Below, piece by piece: positions 1 through 5,918 of a stretch of DNA of 7,348 nucleotides. The notes beneath the pieces are model-generated. The model was not told the DNA's origin, ran no database searches, and saw nothing but the letters and a program-made list of their open reading frames with translations. The stretch is from assembly GCA_913774725.1 (NCBI GenBank), contig CAJYIG010000363.1:1-7348 (forward strand). Direction: 5' to 3'. The DNA comes from an uncultured Curtobacterium sp. GTDB lineage: Bacteria; Actinomycetota; Actinomycetes; Actinomycetales; Microbacteriaceae. The first letter of the stretch is position 1. Each line of letters opens with the position of its first letter. The position numbers and the translations under genes are program-made.

Positions 1-950
1 CGCTTGGCGGCAGCGCGCTCGACGAGCTGCCGGATGACCGCGATCGCGACGATCACGATGAACAGGAGCACCGAGGCCGCGGACGCCGCACCGAGGCGGT
101 TGTCCGTGAAGCCGACGCCGGTGATGAGCTGCAGCGAGACCTGGGTCGAGATGCCCGGGCCGCCGTTCGTCATCAGGTACACCTGGTCGAAGATCTTCAG
201 GCTCGCGATGATCTGCAGCAGGATGACGAGCGTCGTGGTGCGGGCGAGCAGCGGCAGCGTGATCGACTTGATCTGCTGCCAGCTCGACGCCCCGTCGACG
301 GCCGCGGCCTCGTAGAGCTCGCGGGGGATCTCCTGCAGGCCGGCCAGGTACAGCACGAAGTTGAAGCCGAGCGTCCACCAGACCGTGGCGATCGCCACGC
401 CGATCATGGCGGTGTTCGGGCTCGCCAGGACGCCCGCGCCCGGGGTCAGCCCGATCGCCTGCTGGACCGAGGCGAACAGACCGGTGGCCGGGGTGAAGAT
501 GAACACCCAGATCAGCGAGATCGTCGCCGACGGCAGGATGAACGGCAGGAAGAACGCCAGGCGGAAGAACCACTGCCCGCGGTTCATCCGGTTCGTCAGC
601 ACGGCGAACACGAACGCCAGGATGACCAGCGGCGGGGTCGTGTAGAGCGTGAACTGCAGGGTGTGCCAGAGCGACGACCAGAAGTCGGCGCGTCCGAGCA
701 TCTCCGCGTAGTTCGCGAAGCCCGCGAAGCTGCCGAGGCCGGTGCGCACGGTCGAGGTGTTGAAGAAGCTCGTGACGAGCATCCAGACCGTCGGGCCGAG
801 CAGGAAGGCCACGTAGAACAGGCCGAAGGGCGCGAGGAAGAGCCAGCCGGAGCGGCCCTGCCCCCGGTTGGTGGAGTTCACGCGGGGGCGCGTGCCGCGG
901 GTGATCGCGGCGGCGTCCGTGGGTCGGGTGAGAACTGGTGCAGCGGTCAC
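1..950 (-). CDS. Sugar ABC transporter permease, MalF/UgpA type (partial, C-terminus off the left edge)
   Basis: Inner-membrane permease of a CUT1-type carbohydrate importer. The 316 residues visible start at a GTG (950-948); AAAGG at 964-960 lies 9 nt upstream and decides this start, because the nearby ATG at 955 runs into a stop after one codon. A charged cytoplasmic N-terminus of about 34 residues is followed by about six hydrophobic segments (roughly 36-62, 98-119, 130-152, 182-204, 238-252, 290-308). The EAA loop that contacts the ATPase is canonical: E214-A-A, G220, then I230-x-L-P233. The motif MTNGGPG (260-266) is typical of the MalF/UgpA half rather than the MalG half. The gene follows the substrate-binding protein after 54 nt and is probably co-transcribed with it. 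No stop codon is reached, but family length (about 300-320) suggests only a few residues are missing. Substrate is inferred from neighbours to be arabinose-containing oligosaccharides. Confidence 0.93.
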   Translation of the reverse strand, partial: MTAAPVLTRPTDAAAITRGTRPRVNSTNRGQGRSGWLFLAPFGLFYVAFLLGPTVWMLVTSFFNTSTVRTGLGSFAGFANYAEMLGRADFWSSLWHTLQFTLYTTPPLVILAFVFAVLTNRMNRGQWFFRLAFFLPFILPSATISLIWVFIFTPATGLFASVQQAIGLTPGAGVLASPNTAMIGVAIATVWWTLGFNFVLYLAGLQEIPRELYEAAAVDGASSWQQIKSITLPLLARTTTLVILLQIIASLKIFDQVYLMTNGGPGISTQVSLQLITGVGFTDNRLGAASAASVLLFIVIVAIAVIRQLVERAAAK

Positions 951-1004
951 GTCATCGTGCCTTTCGCGCGGTGTTCACGTCGGTCGTCGGGGAGGCGTGC
1001 CCGG

Positions 1005-2372
1005 TCACAGCGGGCTCGGGGTGTTGAGGTAGGTCGACAGCTGGTCCTTGATCGCCGAGAGCGCCTGGGCGGGGGAGCTGCTGCCCTGCTGCACCAGTGC
1101 GAGCTGGGCGCCGACGGTGTTCTCGAACGTGGAGCCGGACCCGCCGTACCAGGCCGGGTCGTCGAAGACCGCGGTCTCCGCTGCCGAGGCGTAGTTCGAC
1201 TGCGGCTTCAGGTCCTTGAACGCGGTGCTGTCGAAGGTGGGCATGTACGCGGGGACATGTCCGCCCTCGGCCCAGGTCAGGCTCTGCTCGAGCATCTGCT
1301 TGATGAAGAGCATGTGCGCCTTGCGCTGCTCGGGCGTCCGGTCCTTCCGCGGCAGGATGAACGTGTGCGAGTCGGCCTGCGTCGCCGGCTTGTCGAACAG
1401 CTGCGGGACGGGGACCATGCCGAACTGCAGCCCCTTGATGGACTGCGCGGTGCTGATCTCCCACTCGCCCTGCATGAAGAAGCCCGCCTTGCCGGTGAAC
1501 ATCAGCGTCTGCGCGGTCGCGTAGTCGAGGCCCTTGTTCAGCCAGCCGTTCTGCACCCACTTCTGGGTCATCTCGGTGACCTTGCCGTAGGCGTCCTCGT
1601 TCACGGTGAGCTTCGCGCCGCCGTCGCTGATGAACGGCGTCGCCCCGTTGATCTGGTTGTACATCGTCCAGAAGAAGCGCCACGGGGTCGCGACCTCGCT
1701 GACGTTCGCGACGTTGAGCGCGGTGCCGCCGGTGACCTTCGCGACCGCGGCGAGGGCGGCTTCGAAGTTCTCGAGGCCGTTGAGGTCCTTGAGCGTGCCG
1801 TCGGCGTCGATCAGCCCCGCCTTCTGGCACACCTCAACGTTGTAGAAGAGCACGAAGGGGTGCGTGTCGAGCGGGATGCAGATGTTCTTGCCGTCGGTCT
1901 TCTGCGCGGTCCACGCCTTCTGGTTGAAGTCGCTCGCACTCAGGCCGACGCTCGCCAGGTCGTCCTCGGTGATCGGGTCGAGCAGGTCGCCGTCCCAGAG
2001 CGGCTTCGCGCGGGTCAGGTGGGCGATCGCGACGTCCGGCGGCTTGTTCCCGACGGTGGCCAGCGTGACCTTCGAGTAGTACGGGTTGCCCCAGGCGAAG
2101 GTCGTCGCCTGCAGCGAGGACGGGCCGCCGTGCTGCTTCGCGTAGCCGGCCTCCATCGTCTGCATGCGGACGCCGTCACCACCGCCGAACAGGTTCCAGA
2201 AGACGAGGGTCTCGGGGTTGAGCGGGGCACCGGCGACACCGGCGGCGAGCGGGCTCGAGCACGCCGCGAGGGGGAGGACCGCGGCGCCGGCGGCTGCACC
2301 GGCGAGCAGGGTCCTGCGGGTGAAGGCACCGCCGCGGGACTGCGGGGTGGGTACGGCTGGTCGGATCGGCAT
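1005..2372 (-). CDS. Extracellular sugar-binding lipoprotein of an ABC transporter (family 1 solute-binding protein)
   Basis: 455-aa solute-binding protein that captures a carbohydrate outside the membrane and delivers it to the permease. The N-terminus has a twin arginine (R19-R20 in FTRRTLLAG), a short hydrophobic Ala-rich stretch and a lipobox L-A-A-C ending at Cys38, so it is predicted to be exported, possibly by Tat, and lipid-anchored at Cys38. The mature part begins with the beta strand LVFWNLFGGGDG, usual for SBP family 1 (UgpB-like), and contains family-typical stretches such as the Gly/Phe-rich FTGKAGFFMQGEWE. Start ATG has GGAG at 2383-2380, 7 nt upstream. It heads the minus-strand operon with the permease, and faces the arabinofuranosidase across a shared control region. 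A palindromic operator candidate lies 46 nt upstream of the start. Family assignment is firm; the exact ligand is inferred from the adjacent GH51 gene. Confidence 0.93.
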   Translation of the reverse strand: MPIRPAVPTPQSRGGAFTRRTLLAGAAAGAAVLPLAACSSPLAAGVAGAPLNPETLVFWNLFGGGDGVRMQTMEAGYAKQHGGPSSLQATTFAWGNPYYSKVTLATVGNKPPDVAIAHLTRAKPLWDGDLLDPITEDDLASVGLSASDFNQKAWTAQKTDGKNICIPLDTHPFVLFYNVEVCQKAGLIDADGTLKDLNGLENFEAALAAVAKVTGGTALNVANVSEVATPWRFFWTMYNQINGATPFISDGGAKLTVNEDAYGKVTEMTQKWVQNGWLNKGLDYATAQTLMFTGKAGFFMQGEWEISTAQSIKGLQFGMVPVPQLFDKPATQADSHTFILPRKDRTPEQRKAHMLFIKQMLEQSLTWAEGGHVPAYMPTFDSTAFKDLKPQSNYASAAETAVFDDPAWYGGSGSTFENTVGAQLALVQQGSSSPAQALSAIKDQLSTYLNTPSPL

Positions 2373-2418
2373 GGCATCACTCCATCGGGACGGGCCGAGC
2401 GGAGCGGGTCGTTGCTCC

Positions 2419-2430
2419 GTGAGCGCTCAC
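2419..2430. promoter_or_regulatory. LacI-family operator candidate O1 (transporter side)
   Basis: Perfect 12-bp palindrome GTGAGCGCTCAC, identical to the second site at 2535-2546. The 12 bp equal the core of the idealised symmetric lac operator, and CG-centred palindromes of this kind are usual for LacI-family repressors. It lies 46 nt upstream of the binding-protein start and overlaps the best minus-strand -10 candidate (TACTGT, 2434-2429), the position expected for repression of the transporter operon. The sequence is seen directly; binding by a LacI-family protein is inferred. Confidence 0.8.
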
Positions 2431-2457
2431 AGTAGCGGCACGGTCGGGGGTGCGCCA
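2429..2457 (-). promoter_or_regulatory. Candidate promoter for the transporter operon
   Basis: On the minus strand TACTGT (2434-2429) fits a TAnnnT -10 element and shares its last two bases with operator O1. A weak -35 candidate TGGCGC (2457-2452) lies 17 bp upstream. The assignment rests mainly on the overlap with the operator. Confidence 0.3.
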
Positions 2458-2495
2458 CCCCTTTCGTGAACGTCACGACGCGGGCGCGCCGCCGC

Positions 2496-2524
2496 TTCCG
2501 CATCCGGGCCGGACCCGCTAGCGT
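2496..2524 (+). promoter_or_regulatory. Candidate promoter for the arabinofuranosidase gene
   Basis: TAGCGT at 2519-2524 fits the TAnnnT form of an actinobacterial -10 element. TTCCGC at 2496-2501 stands 17 bp upstream but matches a -35 consensus poorly. The main support is position: operator O2 begins 10 bp downstream, where repressor would overlap the transcription start. No start-site evidence is available. Confidence 0.3.
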
Positions 2525-2534
2525 TCATCGAGAC

Positions 2535-2546
2535 GTGAGCGCTCAC
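2535..2546. promoter_or_regulatory. LacI-family operator candidate O2 (arabinofuranosidase side)
   Basis: Second perfect copy of GTGAGCGCTCAC, centred 116 bp from the first. It ends 58 nt before the arabinofuranosidase start and begins about 10 nt after a plausible -10 hexamer (TAGCGT, 2519-2524), so it would cover the start of the transcript. Flanking bases differ from those of the first copy, so the conserved unit is just the 12 bp. Confidence 0.8.
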
Positions 2547-2604
2547 TTTCTTACCGGGTCGATCACGCCGCACCACGAGCCCCTCCGTCGATCAAAGGAG
2601 ATCC

Positions 2605-4107
2605 ATGCCCCGCACACACCTCGTCCTCGACGCCGCGTTCACCGTGGGACCGGTGCGCCGTCGCCTGTTCGGTGGGTTCGTCGAGCACCTCGGACGCCAC
2701 GTCTACGACGGCATCCACGAGCCCGCCCACGAGACCGCCGACGAGCACGGCTTCCGCAAGGACGTCATCGACCTCGTCAAGGAGCTGAACGTCTCGGCGA
2801 TCCGCTACCCGGGCGGCAACTTCGTCTCCGGCTACAAGTGGGAGGACGGCGTCGGGCCGGTCGAGCAGCGCCCGCGTCGCCTCGACCTCGCCTGGCACTC
2901 GACCGAGACCAACGAGGTCGGCCTGCACGAGTTCCAGCACTGGCTCGACGCGGTCGACTCCGAGCTCATGCTCGCCGTGAACCTCGGTACCCGCGGCACG
3001 CAGGAGGCCATCGAGCTCCTCGAGTACGCGAACATCGACGCCGGCACCGCGCTCAGCGAGTACCGCCGCTCGAACGGCCGCCAGGAGCCCTTCGCCATCA
3101 AGATGTGGTGCCTCGGCAACGAGATGGACGGCCCGTGGCAGCTCGGCCACAAGAACGCGGAGGACTACGGCAAGCTCGCCGCGATGACCGCGAAGGCGAT
3201 GCGGCAGATCCAGCCCGACCTCGAGCTGGTGGCCTGCGGCTCGTCGGGCGCGTCGATGCCGACGTTCGGCGAGTGGGAGCGCACCGTCCTCGAGCACGCC
3301 TACGACGACGTCGACTACATCTCCGCCCACGCGTACTACGAGGAGGAGGGCGACCTGGCCTCGTTCCTCGCCTCGGGCGTGAACATGGACCACTTCATCG
3401 ACACCGTCACCACCGCCGCCGACCACGTCAAGGCGCACAAGAAGTCGGACAAGCGGATCGACATCTCGTTCGACGAGTGGAACGTCTGGTCGCTCAGCAA
3501 GTGGAACGAGCAGCAGAAGACCTTCGAGCTGCACGACTGGCCGGTGGCGCCGCGGCTGCTCGAGGACGTCTACACGGTGGCGGACGCCGTCGTCGTGGGC
3601 GGGCTGCTCATCGCGCTGCTGCGCCACGCGGACCGGGTGGCCTCGGCGAGCATCGCGCAGCTCGTCAACGTCATCGGCCCGATCATGACCGAGCCGGGAG
3701 GCCCGGCGTGGCGCCAGACGACGTTCTTCCCGTTCTCGGTCACCTCGACGCTCGCGAACGGCACGTCGCTGCAGGTCAAGGCCTCCGGCGACACGGTCGA
3801 CGGCGGCAAGTACGGCGAGGTGCCGGTCGTCGACTCGGCCGCCACGGTCGAGGACGGCAAGGCCGCGGTGTTCCTGGTGAACCGCCACCAGACCGAGACC
3901 ACCACCGTGACGATCGACCTTGCGGGCATCGGGGCCGACGGCGACGTCCGCGCCGAGGGCATCTGGGACGACGACGTGCATGCCGTCAACGACCTCGCGG
4001 ACCGCGAGCGCGTCGGTCTCCGCACGAACGAGACCGTCCGCCGCGAGGGCGACACGATCACGATCGAGCTGCCCCCGGTCTCCTGGACCGCGGTCTCGAT
4101 CGGCTGA
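2605..4107 (+). CDS. abfA: Intracellular alpha-L-arabinofuranosidase, glycoside hydrolase family 51
   Basis: 500-aa retaining glycosidase that removes terminal alpha-L-arabinofuranosyl residues from arabinan or arabinoxylan oligosaccharides. Family 51 signatures appear in order: LFGGFVEHLGRHVYDGI (21-37, with substrate-contact Glu27), RYPGGNFVSGYKWEDG (67-82), the acid/base Glu173 in CLGNEMDGPW, and the nucleophile Glu291 in SFDEWNVW. The Geobacillus stearothermophilus AbfA counterparts are Glu175 and Glu294 in a protein of about 502 residues, so length and spacing match a complete enzyme. A TIM barrel is followed by a C-terminal beta-sandwich (about 385-500). No signal peptide is present, so it acts in the cytoplasm on imported oligosaccharides, consistent with the divergent ABC transporter. 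The start has AAAGGAG at 2594-2600, 4 nt upstream. Probably repressed through the palindrome at 2535-2546. Activity on exact linkages cannot be read from the sequence. Confidence 0.96.
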   Translation: MPRTHLVLDAAFTVGPVRRRLFGGFVEHLGRHVYDGIHEPAHETADEHGFRKDVIDLVKELNVSAIRYPGGNFVSGYKWEDGVGPVEQRPRRLDLAWHSTETNEVGLHEFQHWLDAVDSELMLAVNLGTRGTQEAIELLEYANIDAGTALSEYRRSNGRQEPFAIKMWCLGNEMDGPWQLGHKNAEDYGKLAAMTAKAMRQIQPDLELVACGSSGASMPTFGEWERTVLEHAYDDVDYISAHAYYEEEGDLASFLASGVNMDHFIDTVTTAADHVKAHKKSDKRIDISFDEWNVWSLSKWNEQQKTFELHDWPVAPRLLEDVYTVADAVVVGGLLIALLRHADRVASASIAQLVNVIGPIMTEPGGPAWRQTTFFPFSVTSTLANGTSLQVKASGDTVDGGKYGEVPVVDSAATVEDGKAAVFLVNRHQTETTTVTIDLAGIGADGDVRAEGIWDDDVHAVNDLADRERVGLRTNETVRREGDTITIELPPVSWTAVSIG

Positions 4108-4176
4108 GCCGCCGCCGGCTCCGGCCGGCGCACGAACGCCTCGGCGAGCGCTCCGGTGAGCGTCGAGTGAGCACGG

Positions 4177-4210
4177 AGGGCACCGGCCCGCGCGAGCGGA
4201 CCGGTGCCCT
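4177..4210. terminator. Hairpin terminator between convergent genes
   Basis: AGGGCACCGG (4177-4186) pairs perfectly with CCGGTGCCCT (4201-4210). Inside, after one C/A mismatch, CCGC (4188-4191) pairs with GCGG (4196-4199) around a GCGA tetraloop of the stable GNRA type. It lies 70 nt after the arabinofuranosidase stop. There is no T-run on either strand, which is common for terminators in high-GC actinobacteria; it could serve both converging transcripts. Confidence 0.7.
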
Positions 4211-4248
4211 TCGCTCGTGTCCGGACCGTGACGGCGTCCGGCGGCCGT

Positions 4249-4354
4249 CACCGGACGGGAGGCGCCCGGTTGCCCGGCAGTGCCCCTCCCGACCCGGGAC
4301 GCACCGGACGGGAGGCGCGGCACGGGCCGGTCGCACGCCTCCCGTCCGCCGGTG
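4249..4354. repeat. Two tandem REP-like palindromic units of 53 bp
   Basis: CACCGGACGGGAGGCGC occurs at 4249-4265 and again at 4302-4318, exactly 53 bp apart. Each copy is followed by an inverted counterpart. In unit 2 the counterpart (4336-4348, CGCCTCCCGTCCG) is perfect over 13 bp and the unit even ends with CCGGTG, the inverse of its first six bases. In unit 1 the counterpart (about 4282-4297) is degenerate. Together they fill the space between the terminator and the end of the minus-strand acetyltransferase gene. Confidence 0.7.
4305..4348 (-). terminator. Strong stem-loop just after the three-domain acetyltransferase gene
   Basis: 13-bp perfect stem, CGGACGGGAGGCG (4305-4317) with CGCCTCCCGTCCG (4336-4348), and an 18-nt loop. 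On the minus strand it begins 8 nt after the stop codon at 4357, the usual place for a terminator or an mRNA 3'-end protecting hairpin. No T-tract follows, so termination is inferred from position and stem strength. It is also unit 2 of the repeat cluster. Confidence 0.5.
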
Positions 4355-4356
4355 GG

Positions 4357-5865
4357 TCAGTCCGCGGACGGCCGCATGTCGTAGGTGACCCAGGGCGTCG
4401 CCGCGGCGACCCGGTCGTAGACCGCCCGCGCGGTCGCGTTGTCCTCGGCGGTGATCCACCGGACGACGCTCGCTCCCTCGGCAGCAGCGGTGGTGGCGGC
4501 CTCGTGGAGCAGCGCGGTCGCGACGCCGCGGCCCCGGGCGTCGGGTGCCGTGAACAGGTCGTCGAGGTACAGCCCGGTCGTGGCCGACGACGGGCGGGCG
4601 AACCGCCGGAGGTCGGCGAACCCGAGCAGGTGGCCGTCGGCGTCCTCGGCGACCAGGCCGCTCAGCCCGTGCGCACCGGTCGACACCCAGTCCCAGGTGG
4701 TCCGGACGGCCGCGGGGTCCTCGGGCAGGCGGTAGAACGTGCGGTAGCCGGCGTACAGGTCCTGCCAGGCCTCCGCGTCCGTCGACCGGACCGGACGGAC
4801 CCGCACCGCCGCGGCACGTGCACGGTCCTTGATCGCCGCGATCACCTCCGACTTGGCGTCGGCGTACGCGTTCGTGTCCTCCCACGACTGCTCCATGAGC
4901 GCCCGCTTGGTGTCCTCGTACCGCTGCCGGTCGGTGTCGTCGCGGCGGAGCTGGTCGCGGAGCAGCAGGTAGTCGTCGAGCTCGGGGGCGCCGTGCTCGT
5001 AGACGTGCACGTGTGCGTCCCGCTCGGGTGTCCGGACGAGTCGGTGTCCGGGTTCGCGTACCCGGAGCTCGTACCCGGCGTCGAGCAGCGGGGCGAGGTA
5101 CGCGGCCTCGTCGGTGACGTCCGCCACGGCGACCGCGACGTCGACGATCGGCTTCGCGGCGAGTCCCGGCACGGACGTCGACCCGATGTGCTCGATCGTG
5201 ACGTGCTGGCCGTCCAGGGCGCGGGCGATCCGTGCGCGGTGCGCCTCGTACCGGCCGGCCCAGGCAGGGTCGTGCTCGTGGAGCCCGACGGTGAGCGGCT
5301 CGGGGCCACCGACGACGTCCACCTCGGTGACGTCGGGCTGTGCGTGCGCACCCGTGCGGATCCAGTGGTGCTGCAGGGTGTGTCCGTCCGGGTCGACCAC
5401 GCTCCGCTCGTACCGGCCGCCGGCGTGCTCGATGACCCGGCGCGACGCGGGGTTCGTCGCGTCGCAGGTCAGCATCACCTCGGGCAGCCCGCGCTCGGCC
5501 GCGAGCTCGACGACCCGGGCGAGGGCAGCGGACGCCAGGCCCCGCCCTCGGGCCGACGGACGGACGCCGTACCCGACGTGCCCGCCGTACGCGCGGAGGA
5601 AGTCGTTCAGCTCGTGCCGCAGCGCGATGCTGCCGAGGTACTCGTCGCCCTCGACGATCCAGCGGTAGGTGCAGGTGACGTGTCCGGGGCTGGCGGGGAC
5701 GGTCTCCTCGGCGAGCAGCTGCTCGACCCAGTGCTCGAAGCCCGCCCGGTCCTGCAGCGCAGCGGCGTCGCGGATGCCGGCACCGTCCTGGTGGGCGCCA
5801 CCCCACTCCTGCAGGGCGCGACGGAAGGACGGGAAGTACTCGGGGGAGGGGGCGACGAGTTCCAT
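4357..5865 (-). CDS. Three-domain fusion: GNAT acetyltransferase - GrpB domain - GNAT acetyltransferase
   Basis: Single uninterrupted 502-aa frame. Domain 1 (about 1-170) is a GNAT acetyltransferase of the COG3981-like type: LRHELNDFLRAYGGHVGYGVRPS (82-104) leads into the acetyl-CoA loop R106-G-R-G-L-A111, then LTCDATNPASRRVIEHAGG. Domain 2 (about 188-345) is a GrpB/UPF0157 domain of the nucleotidyltransferase fold, with the hallmark EHIGSTSVPGLAAKPIVDV (225-243). Domain 3 (about 354-502) is a second, unrelated-looking GNAT: YLDDLFTAPDARGRGVATALL (433-452), with acetyl-CoA loop R444-G-R-G-V-A449. Both GNAT domains keep their cofactor motif, so both may be active; substrates are unknown. GrpB domains have no settled function and are elsewhere found fused to dephospho-CoA kinase in actinobacteria. 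ATG start has AGGA at 5876-5873, 7 nt upstream. It follows the dehydrogenase gene by 53 nt. No signal peptide or membrane segment: cytoplasmic. Confidence 0.9.
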   Translation of the reverse strand: MELVAPSPEYFPSFRRALQEWGGAHQDGAGIRDAAALQDRAGFEHWVEQLLAEETVPASPGHVTCTYRWIVEGDEYLGSIALRHELNDFLRAYGGHVGYGVRPSARGRGLASAALARVVELAAERGLPEVMLTCDATNPASRRVIEHAGGRYERSVVDPDGHTLQHHWIRTGAHAQPDVTEVDVVGGPEPLTVGLHEHDPAWAGRYEAHRARIARALDGQHVTIEHIGSTSVPGLAAKPIVDVAVAVADVTDEAAYLAPLLDAGYELRVREPGHRLVRTPERDAHVHVYEHGAPELDDYLLLRDQLRRDDTDRQRYEDTKRALMEQSWEDTNAYADAKSEVIAAIKDRARAAAVRVRPVRSTDAEAWQDLYAGYRTFYRLPEDPAAVRTTWDWVSTGAHGLSGLVAEDADGHLLGFADLRRFARPSSATTGLYLDDLFTAPDARGRGVATALLHEAATTAAAEGASVVRWITAEDNATARAVYDRVAAATPWVTYDMRPSAD

Positions 5866-5879
5866 CCCGAGATCCTAGG

Positions 5880-5903
5880 GGTGCTCACGTCGGTGCTCAG
5901 GTC
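5880..5903. repeat. Short 12-bp tandem duplication
   Basis: GGTGCTCACGTC (5880-5891) is followed immediately by GGTGCTCAGGTC (5892-5903), differing at one base. It occupies much of the 53-nt gap between the dehydrogenase and the three-domain acetyltransferase gene. Probably replication slippage; no function is evident. Confidence 0.5.
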
Positions 5904-5918
5904 GGCGGCGTGCTCGCG

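Larger units (their letters stand above)
2373..2604. promoter_or_regulatory. Divergent intergenic control region between transporter operon and arabinofuranosidase
   Basis: 232 bp with no credible gene, lying between two divergently transcribed starts. It contains two identical 12-bp palindromes (2419-2430 and 2535-2546), weak promoter-like hexamers on both strands, and ribosome binding sites at both ends (GGAG at 2383-2380 for the minus gene, AAAGGAG at 2594-2600 for the plus gene). The arrangement suggests joint control of uptake and intracellular hydrolysis. Confidence 0.8.

Noticed and set aside
663..2435. Long plus-strand open frame of 590 codons opposite the binding protein and permease
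   Set aside because: It is rich in Arg, Ala, Gly and Glu with no recognisable motif, a usual by-product of high-GC DNA opposite a real gene. The minus strand encodes clear transporter proteins over the same bases.
2447..2461. GGGGTG-CGC-CACCCC inverted repeat in the divergent region, possible terminator or regulator site
   Set aside because: Short 6-bp arms with a 3-nt loop, placed between divergent promoters where a terminator makes little sense. No known regulator motif is recognised.
2465..2477. CGTGAACGTCACG, an imperfect GTGA/TCAC inverted repeat between the two operators
   Set aside because: It has three rather than four central bases, only 5-bp arms, and its distances to the other sites (46.5 and 69.5 bp) are out of helical phase. 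It may be chance; I do not call a third operator.
4146..4153. GAGCGCTC here and at 6851-6858, sharing the central 8 bp of the operator
   Set aside because: The outer GT/AC bases are missing, and an 8-bp GC palindrome is frequent in DNA of this composition.
2563..4323. 586-codon minus-strand frame opposite the arabinofuranosidase
   Set aside because: Low-complexity Val/Asp/Arg/Leu-rich translation with no motif; the plus strand encodes a complete GH51 enzyme.
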